A DNA stretch of 64,000 nucleotides, from the NCBI GenBank assembly GCA_948099385.1, contig CANUEZ040000183.1, positions 5,642,001-5,706,000 on the forward strand. The letters run 5' to 3'. The notes below the pieces were generated by a model. The model ran no database searches, was not told where the DNA came from, and saw only the letters and a list, made by a program, of their open reading frames with translations. Position numbers and translations under genes: made by a program. This DNA is from Fasciola hepatica (Eukaryota > Platyhelminthes > Trematoda > Plagiorchiida > Fasciolidae). Below are positions 33,287 to 46,420 of this stretch, piece by piece; positions within the stretch are counted from its first letter, which is position 1; the number at the start of each line of letters is the position of its first letter.

Positions 33287-35170
33287 GCCCCAACGGAGGA
33301 TAACAGAACGTCACTTTTGAGTCCGTATTTCTGCAGCTACCGTGCTATCCCCTCAGTGTTCTAAAACGACTGTTTTCCTCTGTCGAGCTCACTCTCAGTA
33401 TTACATTATAACTTGTATATTCAAGCCCGCAAACTTTATCATTCCACTTATGTACAGAATCGCCGTGTTGCTCCTTCCCCATCTACCAAACTCTTTTCCC
33501 CTTGTGACACTATGGTCGCCTTTGTAAATACTCATCGTTTTTGGCAAGTACCCCAATACTCACTCTCCCTGCGTTTTCACGTCTGATTACTCCCCTATCG
33601 TTTCCGTAAACTTGCCCGTTCCCAATGTGAAGACTCTCTGCTACTACCCTTTCAATGGCGCCTTTGTTTTCACCATTCGTTCCCTCACCAAAGTCACGAA
33701 ACGACTCTCTTCGATGAAATATATTCGGCCGTCTTCCCGTAGCCGGCGGTGGGGTTAGTGGTTACTTATTCTCACCATCAACCCAATCGTTTGCCTACAC
33801 AGTGTCCTTTGACTGCTTTGTCCTGATCGTGCAGAGCGCCATGAATGGTCTACATTTTTAGGTCACATTTATTCGTCATGCTGCCGTGCTGTTGCTTTTA
33901 TCCAAAGACTCCTATCAAAATGATCATCGAGGTTTACTCACTTCCCGTCCACCCGCTCAAATATCACCTTTGCGTGCCAGTCGACCACTCAGTCACTGTG
34001 AGACAATTCTCGCAAATCGAGCAACAGGTAGCCAATTCAAACGAATTCCAAAGCCAGAACAAGATGGATTCGTAGATTCTACGGTACTAAATTGAAGTTC
34101 ACAAAAGGTAAAAATATATACAAGCATCAAGTATGCGGCCAAATGTGCTCAACAGTAAATCCCAAAGGCTCAGATTCCCGTGGCTCAAGCATGACAGTCA
34201 GAAACGGTTCAAGGTCAAATTCAGATGTCTCGCATGAATGAACAAAAATACGAAAGTGTAATCTATGGCCACGCCTTTCAACGTGATGTCGAATATAGTC
34301 AAATTCACAAGACACGTAGAACATTTCGAAATATTTTAAGTATTAGTTCTGTTTAGTCACTTTTCAAAGCATGTCAGATAAATTTGTCTGCCAGGTACCA
34401 CTTTCATGTTGATGTTGATACTGCATTATCCATCTACTTTAGAGTAAAAACTAGCCTCGCGCTTGCCTGTCCATGGCCGGTTTTTTTCATCACCTTGGTA
34501 GTCTCTGTTAACCCCAAGTTATGCTATTCGCTTGACTCCGTTATTGTATAGACAACTCCGTGAGTAATCTGCGTCCGTATTTTACCATTTTCTCCGACAC
34601 TTGAACTATCTAATGCTGTAGCTGTTGTTACACGCCATCCTTCTCAAGCTCATGTCATGCAGCTTTATTTGCCTTTCATTACTGCATAGTACACCTAATC
34701 CAACTTTCAATGACTGCTGAGCACCTACCTGGCGTCCGCCTTATCACCTTTTCTGCGGACTATTCACTTTTATAATCGTTGTAGCCATGCGCACCCCATA
34801 ATATTTTATCTTCACTTTCACCCTGATATTCCTCGACCAACCCGATACAAGCGGAAAATCCGCTTCACACTTCCTGTTTCTCCGGCATCCCCTTAGTCAT
34901 CGATTTGATGGTTTTCTTATACCTCCGGAGGTGTCCTCACTCGCTGTACAACTGACTCCACCAGTATCCGAACACAAATTCCCACTGCCACCCTAACCGA
35001 CCGTCTTATTTCATTCCAGGCCCGATGTCCCTTTCCCGATTTTTATATCAGACTCAGTGGTCACGTAGTTGTCTCTTTGCACTTACTGTGTAATCCCCGT
35101 TCCAGAACGGTCACCAGGTCACTTGTCTACCCTCTAGCACATTATCTCTTCTTCTCTGCACTAGCCTCTG
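33287..35170. other. No gene identified; probable distal LINE 3' UTR
   Basis: Pyrimidine-rich plus strand, like 62.7-63.9 kb, interrupted around 34,040-34,380 by an AT/purine-rich stretch of unknown origin. The inverted repeat's right arm begins at 35,171. Confidence 0.35.
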
Positions 35171-36910
35171 CACGTCGACAAGACCAAAATTTGAATGCCA
35201 TTTTGGTCACCTAACTAGCGTCACTTTCTCTGTCATTTTTCCACGACTGGGCATCTTCGCCGGCCACCACTGCGAAAGCCTTTTCTCCAACATTTTGCTT
35301 AAAGTTGATTATCTTCATTCGAGGTTATCGATTGTCTGACTGTTTCCCTATTGTCCCGTGTTGGGATCTCTCCGGCATATTCAGTTTTTCAAATGTCTGC
35401 ATGTCCTCACAGTTCTGGCTGTGAAATTCTCGCGTCCAGTTTTTGAAGATTTGCCTCCCCGTCTCGTCATTTACGCTCGAACCTCAACAAGTCCATCATT
35501 TAATCTCATTTTACCGGCTCACCATCTTTATCCGCTCTACCGCACCAAATTTCCATAATCGGGGAGCCACTCCACATCCAACTAAGATTACAGTTTCCGC
35601 AATCTCTCATCGGAAGTGAAGTATCTATATTGTGAACAATCATAGTAATGGTATATTTCTGGACCGTGGTCGAGAGGTACACATGCGAGCGCTATCAGAG
35701 TTTACAATACCGCTGAATGAGATGAGAAATTCACAAATTTCAAAGAGGGATTGGCACGTCGCAGCAACAATGCACTTAGGCCGAGGAAAGGTTAAATGGA
35801 GAGAAGCGACAAGAGAATACACGACGAGTACGAATGGATTTCTAGTCAACTGCGGCAGTAGTAATGAATCGGCTAGATTTAGGAATGTTCAGACGGACAC
35901 TGGCTTAGGACGCAGGAAATACAATATTCACAGGAATGATGCAAGGAAGTGGTCAGTAATGCATATTCATGTTCACTTGAAAGGATAACTGGTGTTGAGA
36001 CAAAGGAGGCAAGGAACAATTTCATGAAGGTTCTCAGAGGAATAGTTACTTTCATAGATTTGTGGATACGAAAAGGAATACTGCCCCCTGAAAAGGTGAG
36101 ACAGTTTTCATGAGAAGTGTGTGTCGTCTAGTGTCAACAGTTCGCCGCTGGTGGAACACGGATGAAGTTCCAGGAAGGAATAATCAGCAATCGGAATGCC
36201 GTGTCCACGAGGAACAAAATAATGCAAGACAAGGGTGAAAATCTTTGCAATAGGCGAGGGCATGCTGTTAAATTGGCGAATACATCATTCCGTTGAGTTT
36301 CTTGTGGCTTTTCTGTGTCCGTGTTGGGCTTTTTGGGCAAGGGTTGGCTGCAGTTTTTGTTCGCTGTTTCATCGTGGGAAGGAGGAGAGCATCGCCAAAT
36401 CTGGACCGATCCCTATTTAATTCGAAGTTCTCGCACGGTGGCTTCAACAGTGGGGGGTCTTGTAATGAGAATTCTTCTGTAAGTTTCAGAGGGTCATATG
36501 CAGCAACGACAGGACTTCTTGTGGGTGAAACCCGGTGGTTGGATCGTATTCGCGGTAGCCGGCCTTTGGTGCAGTTGTAGACGGGCAGAGAGAAGATAAG
36601 CTGTCTGCACGATATAAAACTGCCATGCAAAGTGATGACCGGGTGGTTTTTAAATTGAAAAAGGGAGGAACGCGGTCTGGGAGATGTTCTAGCTGAGGGT
36701 TAGCGTGAGCAAAATGACAGATAAGAGTACGGAAGTTGGGAACGAGGCACAGTGGTCTTAGTGAAATGAGGAGTCGTTGGTATTGGGGTTCGGTGTTTGT
36801 GAGGGATAACTGGGTTTACGCTATTAGGCAAAGTTATTGATTACCAGTTATGCCGTTCACCGCGAAGTCTTATCTTTTGGGGTTGGTGAAACCGTGGGGG
36901 AGCATTTGGA
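35171..36910. other. Right-arm mirror of 6,381-8,120; no gene seen
   Basis: Reverse complement of the left-arm inner end, with one substitution (36,256). Confidence 0.35.
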
Positions 36911-37089
36911 CTATAGGAACCGACGACCACGTGAGGAAGCAGCTGAGCAACACGAAGAACCCGAATTGCAAGTTTGCGTAAAAGGTCTAGGGGGTATATG
37001 ACAAATCCACAGTGGTGTTTTACAGGTCACATAGAAGCAGCTGGGACACACTAAGAACCCAAATGACAGGTATATATGATAGATCCAGA
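36911..37089 (-). repeat. Imperfect tandem duplication, right arm copy
   Basis: Reverse complement of 6,202-6,380. Confidence 0.55.
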
Positions 37090-37420
37090 GGATGTACGAC
37101 AAATCGTATCGTGGGGTATCTACAGGCCCGAAGCCGCAGGATAATGTTAGGTAAGGCTGTAAACTAGAGAGCGGGCTGGATTCTGGGACAAGAGGAAAGC
37201 CGCGTTCTTACGAAAAGGAGGAAAAACAGATAAGCAGGCAAAGAATACGGGGGCTTTTCCCTACTTTTTTACAGGCATGTTTATATATACAATAGTATCT
37301 ACATAGGTATAATTAGCGTTTTGATGAGACGTTTCTGTCGTCTGAAGTATCCACTTTGTTTTCCAGAGCCACGGTGGTTTTTTAACAGAAGTCAACAAAC
37401 ATGCCAGGCGTGCCTGGGAG

Positions 37421-37911
37421 GGTACGAGGTGGTTGAAAATCAGAGCTGGAGGTGGGTAAGCATATGTGGAGAGACCAGTTTGCTATCACCCCAGCCAGTG
37501 TCGTGCATAGGAACCAAAAGCATGTCAGGCGGACAAGGGCGGTGTGGGGTCTTCCCTTTAGCAGTGTCAGGTCTGAGCTGACGGGAGACACCCATGATTG
37601 GAGGTTGCCCATTTCCTTCACATCCCGATATCAATGGTATATATAGATCAAATCGATCCCACTAGGTCGTTTTTGTTCTCCACTTTTGCTTTTGTAGCTT
37701 TTTTTCTAACAGAGGGATGATTGAGCCCATATAGGAACTTTCCATAGCCCCTCCGGCCTACCGTGATTTTCCGCATATATGTCATTTTTTGCAACTGCTG
37801 GGGGTGCTCTGTTTTCCTCACGTCCGGAAGCAGCTACGGGGAGGGTGCCGATGACATCAAGGGTTTCACTTGCATGGGCTGAGAAAATACAGAGTGGAGC
37901 CAGGCAAACAC
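37421..37911 (-). repeat. Unnamed dispersed repeat, copy 2 (right arm)
   Basis: Reverse complement of 5,380-5,870; see that entry for its relation to 54,760-55,200. Confidence 0.6.
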
Positions 37912-38778
37912 ACGGAGTAGGACAACGAGTGTAGTAATGTACGCGCCGGCGCATATGTTTCAGTCTCGTACAGAGCCAGACCGTGCCTAAGACTGCCAGG
38001 GGCCGTTCTGGTGCGGCTGAGTTAGGCTTCACTGGTAGATGTCATTGCACACACGGAGAGAGAATAGCAGTCTAACTTGGCGATGGATTAGGAAACCTCG
38101 GCTACACAGACTAGCGTTCACGTCGGGAAATATAAAAGGAGGAAACTGAAGCCAACAGGTAGCTATTGGAAGATGGAAGTATGGGATGAAAGATTTTCAA
38201 CCGGGACGATTAAGGAAAGCAAATCACGGCAGGGCAAGGAAGCTGAGAGGAGCGGAAGCCAAAATAAATAAGAGAAGAGTCGAAGGATCAAGGAGTGAAG
38301 TGGTGGGGGATGTAACTTAATGTCCTAGGATTCAGCACCACTGAACCACTTGATGCTAGGGAAAAGATAAATGGCTAAAAACCCTGAGCTAGAGGAAATT
38401 TGTTTTATGTGGCTGCCCTAGTACTATTTAGCGAGGGAGGCAGTAAATTTCTAGACATGGTTGTGAAGACCGATTAGTGAATTAGATAAGACAGGGTCGT
38501 ACATGGGTTAGGTGATAGCAGGTGAACGTGGGTGAGTGGAGAGAACCGGCAGGCATCTGGCTAGTTATAGTTGTAAACGGCAAAGCTGTATCCTACTGGA
38601 ATGTGGGTTGTGTGCGGCGTACGTAAAAAAGTGATAGAAAACGATAATCCTAGCTTCTGTCGTTAGGCGGAAAATGGTAGGTTTGGGATATAGTGCCATG
38701 ATACCAGTGGTGGAACCTGTTTTCGAAGGCCAGCCCGATGGATAGCAGAGAGCAGGGAGAGAGACGGAAGCTAGGGCT
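37912..38778. other. Right-arm mirror of 4,513-5,379; no gene seen
   Basis: Reverse complement of the probable LINE 3' UTR, with one substitution (38,345). Confidence 0.35.
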
Positions 38779-40166
38779 CTAAAATTTGAAGCTTTCTTCA
38801 TAGGCTCGATCCTCAGATATGCTGGCGTTAGTCAAGGATAACATATGACTAACGGTAAGTTGTGATTTTAGGTCATGGCCTAACTGGGCTATTGAAGCAC
38901 ATTTGCAAATAATCAGGGGTAGCTCATTCCAAAGCTTTGAAAAATTAATGAGAAAGAAGTTGGACCTTATTGCCAGCCTGGATTGTGGGATAGCCGGACT
39001 GAAGTCTCTGTGGTGCAGAAGGTAATATGACGGTAGCGAAAGCTGTATAGAGTTGGTAGAAGTGAACACAGAGCGATGAATAAGTCTATATAGATAACAC
39101 AAGCTAAGCCTAACATGTCTAAGCCACACGGGGTCACGTTTTAATAAAGTGCATTGCTCTTTATAGCTCAACGGAGAGGAGCATCTTATTAGCTTCTTGG
39201 TGAAGGTACGCTGAACTTTCTCAAGGCGTATTCTATCCGATTTAGACATTCCAGAGAAGATTATAGGACAATATTCGAGGTGGGTTCTAGCATGGGATTG
39301 GTATGTAAGGAGAGTACTGTTTCATTTTAAATGATCTGAGAACAAGGCCTATTATCTAACTGGTCCTAGCCGTCTGAAATGAGACATGTTCAGAGAACTG
39401 TGGATTGTTAGTGTGTCGAAGACTAAGATCCCTCACTGATGAGTTTGGGGCGGTGGGCACTTGGTTCAATGACAGAGTTCCGGGGAGGACTTGACATCTG
39501 TAGGTTGTGTAGAAGCTTTTGGATGTCGAAAAGCACATCCGTCATGAAGCGCACCGTTGATCAAGTTTCTGAGGACCATTATCTACTTCAGACAGCGCTG
39601 TACTCAAATCTTGATGGCGAAACTCATAAACGATTTTGATGTCGTCGGAGAAGAGGAAAGGTGTGCCGTGCTGCACAATCGAAAGAAACGTCGTCAATAT
39701 AGAGCGAGAAAAGTAGCGGACCAAGTACACTTCCTTGCAGGACTCCACTGGCGACAGGCACCGGTTGCGACAGATGACCGTTAGCATATACAACCTGGGT
39801 TTGGTCCGACAGGCAGGAAGTGATCCATGACAAAAATCGGGTCATAGATACCGTAGGCCCGGAGTTTTGTAAACAACCGGAAGTGAGGAACACGGTCAAA
39901 TGCCTTGGTCATATCAAGGCAGATGATAATCATAGATTTTCCGTCGTCAGATGCCGTGGTCAGTAGGTTGGAGAAATCAGACTGGCATGTGGTGCAAGGG
40001 CGCGACTTTAGAAAGCTATGTTGACCGCTGTAAGTGAGGTTATGGGAAATGTGATAATCGGACATTCGCTGTTTAATCAAACGTCCCATTGATCTGTCAG
40101 CTGAAGGGGTATGGTTATTGGGACGATAATTTGAAGTGTCATGCAGTAGACCGTTTTAGTGGATAA
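38779..40166 (-). pseudogene. 5'-truncated CR1-like LINE reverse transcriptase relic (right arm)
   Basis: Reverse complement of the left-arm relic at 3,125-4,512, carrying the same frameshifts and the same FSDD box (39,641-39,652). I found no substitution between the two copies in this interval, so the damage predates the arm duplication. Confidence 0.9.
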
Positions 40167-40782
40167 GAATAATGGTTGAAGTTTTCCTCGGGATGGAAAA
40201 ATCTCCGTACCACTTGCTCCCTTACCCTCCTCACTAAAAGCCTCTTAACTCTTCCACAATAACCTCCCCGCTGTTTTCAGGCTGTTGAAAGTATTGGTCC
40301 AATTGAGCTTTCGTCATCGTCAATAAATTTTCACATTCTTTATTGGTGCTTTTACCAAAAGTTTACCTTCGAAATACTCATCACTGCGAGTTCATTTCGA
40401 TGCTGTTCAAATTTCCAGATACTTCTCCATCCCTGTTCCACATGCCTACTTATTTCCTCTACCTAGCCAACTTCACTCTTCCTTGGGTGATATAAGAGTT
40501 TGGCCTGGATATGTATTTTTGCCGGGAACTGAACATTATGACCACTAAAATATTCCAAGCTGTTTTCCGGATTTATCTAGTAACCTACTCGAAAAACCCT
40601 ATTGTGAACTCACTCGTGGTGTAAGATCTTGCCATTAGTCACTCTCCGGGCACCCCCGAGTTGGACTTCTATGTCATTATCTCAAAACTTTCATTTGCTG
40701 TTTTACTCCCCCCTACCCTTTATTCACAAAAGCCCCTACTCTCTGTCTTTTTCTCGGCTTTGTTTGCCTCCGTTAGTCGTTG
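40167..40782. other. Right-arm mirror of 2,509-3,124; no gene seen
   Basis: No coding or RNA signal recognised. Confidence 0.35.
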
Positions 40783-41226
40783 GCTCACGGCGGGGACACA
40801 ACCAGATTGTATTTCCCTATTTTCTCTTTCCAGTCCTCAGCTCGGGCGCATTTTACCCCTAATGTCGGTCAGTGGCCTAGCCACTGTGGAGGTCAGTTCC
40901 ACCAAAATAACACTGCTATGTGACCGTCTGGCAGTTGCAGTCCCCAGTGGCTCTGTCTTCACAGATCCCTCTTAGAGCAGCCTCCTGAGCCAGGATTATA
41001 AAGCCCCGTCGATGATATTATGCCCTCGCTGTATATCCATCACTGACCACTCCTGCCAGTCCCATTGGTGCTGGACGCATCCTCATCCGCGGCATTAGCC
41101 GGTGCACATCGGGCGTTCAAGCCGTCTGCTACAATATGCTGGCCTTGTTAGTCCAGTGGATCACGCCTGACTTGGTTTCATGTGGTGTACTTCAGGTTGG
41201 TTGTCCAGCGCGTACTGCTTCACCCA
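40783..41226 (+). repeat. CR1-like LINE 3' UTR module, right arm copy
   Basis: Plus-strand partner of 2,065-2,508, aligning with 62,267-62,705 and 32,868-33,286. The best block is CGGTGCACATCGGGCGTTCA near 41,100 against CGGCGCACATCGGGCGTGCA near 62,575. Confidence 0.75.
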
Positions 41227-43290
41227 TTGACGCCCATTCCGTACTGTGCTATTTTACTGTCACAGATCAGCCGCACCCAATAAAACCATCTGCAATCCGC
41301 AATCATCCACCGTCTCCGTCCTCCTACGGCAGGCCGACCTAACGATTTTCCATTTTTATAGTCGCTTCCGCTAATCGCCGTACTGTCTCTAACTAAACAC
41401 TCAAATATTTTGTCCTGATACCTACGGTCGTCCTCCGACAACCATTTCCTCACCTTTCCATTTTTTCCTTACTTCTGTCGTTTTTCATCATGTAACCCCT
41501 CGCCACACTATGACGTTGTGCTCTACTCACTCGCTCCATCCATGTGCGTGATATGCATTTTCCTTTACTCTCCGCTTCTCTATTAAGCAGTCCATAATTT
41601 TATTCTGCAGCTACACCCTTTACTCGTACATCCTCCGAATGGCGCTATTATATCCCCACTGCGCATCGCCCTGACTTATCCTTCTTTGTCTTCTCTTTTA
41701 ATTTCTCATGAGGGCACCTAACAGTTCCACGCGTAAGATGTCCATCACGTCGTCAGAGCTCAGAGGTTTCCCCCTCTGGTCTCCCACAGTCGGACTTTTT
41801 ATCCATATGCATCTCAACTACGCACTCTTTGCTCAGCTCAGCCGAACCCTCCGAAGCTTTCATCAGCAGGTTTTTCAATCGAAGTTGCTCGGCTCACCCC
41901 ACGTCGATTTGCCAGAGACACGGAGAACTCTATCTCCATGGCCCAGTATCCATCCCGCATCCATTTCTCCCGCTTTCAGTTCCATGACATTTTTACTTGT
42001 CACGACATTTCCTCTCTTCTTCTTTTTCGGCGGCCATCACATAATTCACCTGCAACAAAACCGGCACATTAGACCAAGCGGTGAACTCTTACTTTTCATT
42101 TGTTTTTTAAGAATTTCCTTCATCTCTTCAATAGGTAACTCATCACGCCCACCATAGTTTGTATGCTTCCTCGACTGCCTTACCCGTTCTTTTCTAGTCC
42201 CATCGTTTTTACCTGTCACAAAGAAAATGGTAAATCATGGTTTTTCAGTGTAACTCTTAGCCATATGATCTACCCGTACCTGCCCTTAATGAACTTTTAT
42301 GTATTCAGCACATCGCATAATTCCCCGGGGCTACTGTCCTGTCTTTATATCCCAGTTCCATTTCTCAGCCGACAGTTTACTTTCCACCGATTATTTTGAA
42401 CCAGTATTTTATCTTCATCCCCCGGCCATTCACTTCGCTACCATCCTACTGTCTCTCCTTTATTAGACGTCTAATTTTAGATGCTTTCATTTTTTGTCCC
42501 TTATCACACTGTCAACCTGCATCTAAACGACTCCGGCCGGCTAATCTCACTTATCTGCTCCAAACATTTCCATCACCCTGCTTGCCTTATATTCTGCTCA
42601 CCAAAACTGTCATAGCTTTCGTATTTTCCAGAGGGTTTCGTTTCTGTTATTTGTCTGCTGATCCTTCGCTCACTATTGTCATAAACGAAATGATGTAACT
42701 CAAACTCCTTACGTCATTTTAAGCCATCGGGCCAATTGTGTCTGTTCTCCTAATGTTTGCTATATTTATCTCCCTTAGATTGTTCACTATCGCTATTTCT
42801 GTTTTCAACACCAACCTTTCCACTCTCCACCTGCTTTTCTGAGCTCAAATTCTACTTTCCATAGACCATTTGAGGCACTTATTTGCTCCGCTTCCCCTAT
42901 CCTTTCGACAGCTTTTTTGCCATTCTTCTGCCGCCTCGTCTTTGACGTGCCTTCCCTCTTCAATGCAGCCCCCCTCCGACACAGTCGCAACATTTCGAAA
43001 TTCTCCCGACTTTCCGTTCAGTTGACTCCCCCTCTTTACCCACCGCGCTCGCTCCCTGCTGCAAGTCGTGTTTTGCGCCTACATCATATTGTTCCATCGC
43101 GGCTCACAACTGCCCCATTTTACCTTAATTGTTATTTACTCTCGTGGGCAGAAACAGTTCAGTCCCAATCGTACATTTTTACTCCAGTTGTTTTAGTGTA
43201 CTTTTAAGTCACTTTGAGGTATGATTAGCAGTTTTCGGCTATGTCTGCTTCATCTCGCTAGGTCCACCATCTCATTTGGTACTGCGAATT
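41227..43290. other. Right-arm mirror of 1-2,064; no gene seen
   Basis: Pyrimidine-rich plus strand, probably distal LINE 3' UTR. Contains one arm mismatch (41,719). Confidence 0.4.
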
Positions 43291-43599
43291 CGCCGAGCTG
43301 CTCATTCGAATCCATCGATGAGTTCATTTAAACTCCCAATGGTGCGCAAACATTCATCATGTTCATAGTGCATTTTGCAAGCAACTTTTCGCCTCTACCA
43401 GGTATCTCAGTTGAACCAGTCAATAGTTCCATTTGAGTTTCCTCCTTCACGCTCTGGAGAGCGTGCTCCTTTGAACATTTTAACACTCATCATGCGTTTA
43501 CCAGACGCTCACCTCAAGCCCGTTATACATTCATGAATATTACTACCATATATCTGATTTAACCACAATACGAGTCATTTGACCATGTGTCTGGCACGC
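43291..43599. other. Right flank of inverted repeat; no gene seen
   Basis: About 300 bp without a recognisable feature. Confidence 0.35.
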
Positions 43600-46420
43600 T
43601 TCGGGCCTAGAAGAGAAGTAGCGCCGTTATCAGTACTGAGTGTAGGCCAGGAAGAGAGGTTGGTATAGCAAGCAGGGTTGTGCCGTCACTAAGCACTTGC
43701 AGTAAAAGCAAGGTATTTATTGAGAAGCTCAAGGCCCCCAGGTGGTTTCTGCTAAAGTCACTTGCAAGGATTAAAAGTGTTCCCTCCTGCGCCACCACAG
43801 CTCTATGGCAACCACGGAAAGGAACATCAGCTTCGTGGACTACCAACAACAAGCCGTTGGGACCAGTAACAATGCCCTAGTAGTCGGGGACCTGAGTGCT
43901 CCTGAGGTAGACTGGGAAAGTTAAGGGGCCTGAGGAGCCTCCGATGGCCGTGATCTAGTGTCGTGGCCCACGAAAAGACCGTTCTCTAGCTCGCTAGCCA
44001 ACCTACTCTCCGGATGGTTGTAGTAATAACGGAGTACCAGGTCATTGTACACGGACTAAAGATCACTGCACCACTTGGTAAAGGTGACCACGGTACATAT
44101 CGGTTCATTTATGCTATGGGTCAAGCAAAGCCTACTGACAGATGGAGGAAAAATTTCAAGGGGTGGAATACCGACCGGCCTGTGCTCAGGGCCGAATCGT
44201 AACACTGGGATAGTCTGAACGGCAATACAGTTGGCATATGTACCCATACGAAACGCGAACCCATTATTTTGGCCGGTGAATTTGGCTGCACTTGGGAGGG
44301 CGCGACGCAGAGATTGTCCTCCATGGAGGGTGAGTGCGGTAACTAAGGCTCAGCAGAAGCTTCAGGCTTGGAAACGCCTCCGGAAAAGCCAAGGCCACAC
44401 CAGATACCTATAGTACACAAGAGTGCGAAACTCGGCGATTAAAATACGAAAAGCACTCAAAATCAGGGTTGGATTTGCCCTTGGACAAAAATGCAAAAAC
44501 GTCAATTAAAGTGTATTTCATCTATGTGAGGCCCAAGATAGGGATGACGATGGCCTTTGGAGAGGTGTAAACCGTGATAAATTATCGCGCACCACTCCAG
44601 GGCAGAAGACTGAAATATTTCTGGATTACTTCCGATCGGTCTGCATCGAGAACTCGGGCCGGAAGCCGGCACCCCCCCCCCCCCTCACCCGGAAATACCG
44701 ACCGTCAGATGTAACCGTCATGCCGAGAGAGGCAAAATCAGTGCCACGCAGCCTCAGCAAGCACAGAACTGAGGACCCGATCGTGTTCATCCCGCCATCC
44801 TGCGCCCCCAAGCTGTGTTCGTTTTACCTTACCCAGTAGTATTATCCAACCTTCCATTGAAGAAGGGAAGGTAGTAGAGGACTTGCACGTGGTATTCGGA
44901 GTCAAAGGGGTAAACGGGGAGATCTGACATCATATTATCGCCCCGTAAGTCTACCACTAGATTTTTGGGGGTTGTGAAGCGATGCCTCAGGGCTGACGTC
45001 GCCCACCCCCTTAATAAGGATGACCTACTTGAAGTGAAATGGCACAGGTTCCTCGGGAGTAGGTCACGCCGCACGAACCTACCGCCCTTCCTGGATGAAG
45101 TGAGAGAACTTCCGGGCAACGGTGGCCGAGTTGGGTGCCTTACCTGGACCTCCAGAAGGTTCTTGAACCAGTGAATTGTCGTCTGAATTCCAATTCGGCA
45201 GCGCCACAAGTAGAGCTCCTAGTGGCGGCATGGTCTTTGGATTGCCGAGATACCGAAAAGTCTATGTCAGGATGGAAGACGCCACCCTATCCCCTACGAA
45301 CACATGTAATGAGGCACCATAGGGTTCTGCCTTGGGGCAACTGCAATTGTTCATTTTCATAAATGACCTGGAAAGAGGGCCAAGGTCTCCCTGCTACTTA
45401 TTCGCAGACGAGGCTAAGATGGTTGGAAACCCAAATGACAGTGATGTACAATCCAACCTGGACACCCTCCACACATGGTCGTAGACCTTGGGTCTACCTC
45501 TTAGCACTAGCAAACGAAGGCACTTCACCCATTGGTGCTCAACTCCCGGAAAACTTGGATCCAGTTGACCCACGCGTGATTGCAAAATCCTCTACCATGA
45601 AGGATCCAGGGGGTGCACATCAGCGAATCCCTTGAAAGGTCAGCCCGTTATGCCACCTCTGCAAACAAAGCTGATAAGTCTCTCCATCAATTCCAACGGA
45701 CACTTGACGCTTGAAGTACTTGGGCCTAGCCTTTTTGTGCACTGCCCTCTTTCGGCTCCACCCAGAGTGTGCGGTTAGGGCGCGGGCATCCTCATTAGTT
45801 AGGGATCTGCGGATCCCAGAGAGCGTGTGGTGTGGTTTCACAAAGACCATCCCTAGTCTGTGGGATCCAGCCTTCAGGCAGCTGGAATTGCAAATCCCTG
45901 TTTTTCCAGAAATGAAAACCATTTTACACTCTGAAAATAAACCCCTCAAACCAAAAGAGTCAAGTAGATAAGTTTTATTGGAATCAGTTTTAGGAACGGG
46001 AGCTAGCCTGAGCAAGAACCTGAACTCTTGTGAGCCTGGCAGAAAAACCCCTCCACTCGACCTGATCTGACCTGGGGTAATGAGCAAATATAGGGCTCAA
46101 GATGCAAAACCCTGACGGTATCTTGTTTCCGTTATTACCAATGAGCTGGAAGGAAGATCGATGGACAGGATGGGTTTGAGGATACTAGTCTTGGTAGCAT
46201 CTTCAGCCTTGCATTACCGTTCGGATGGATGACTGGCCACTTGACAGGAGAAGGCGGGCCAGTATCGCGGCTTTCCGCTAAGTATGTGAAAACGATTTAG
46301 TCCCGAGAAATCTTCCAGAATCTCGAAGAATGAAGCGAGTTCCGACCTTCGTTGGCGTGGGCAGACAATAAGTGGCCGACGGAAAATCTGCAGCATCATA
46401 GCGGAAGAAAAATGCTCTCA
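43600..46420 (+). pseudogene. CR1-like LINE endonuclease-reverse transcriptase relic G
   Basis: Second CR1-like family, plus strand. The endonuclease shows VVGDLSAPEVDWES (about 43,880-43,920), where the family has GDFN, and APLGKGDHG (about 44,067-44,094) in place of SDHR. After a C13 run (44,672-44,684), the reverse transcriptase shows FLGSRSRRTNLPPFLDEV (about 45,051-45,104). Next is a frameshifted domain-A remnant (TWTSRRFLNQ in one frame), then a SESLERSARYATSANKADKS block (about 45,618-45,680) and a C-terminal part to about 45,960. The last 450 bp are weak. No catalytic DD box is readable. Multiple stops and shifts make it inactive. Confidence 0.82.
44672..44684 (+). repeat. Poly-C run (13 C)
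   Basis: A 13-base C homopolymer inside relic G; prone to slippage and sequencing error. Confidence 0.9.

Larger units (their letters stand above)
35171..43290 (-). repeat. Right arm of 8.1-kb near-perfect inverted repeat
   Basis: Reverse complement of 1-8,120. The match is exact to 43,290; the following bases cannot be compared because the left partner would lie outside the window. The outer end falls inside a 10-bp palindrome carrying a GAATTC site (43,286-43,291). The spacer between the arms is 27,050 bp. Confidence 0.97.
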
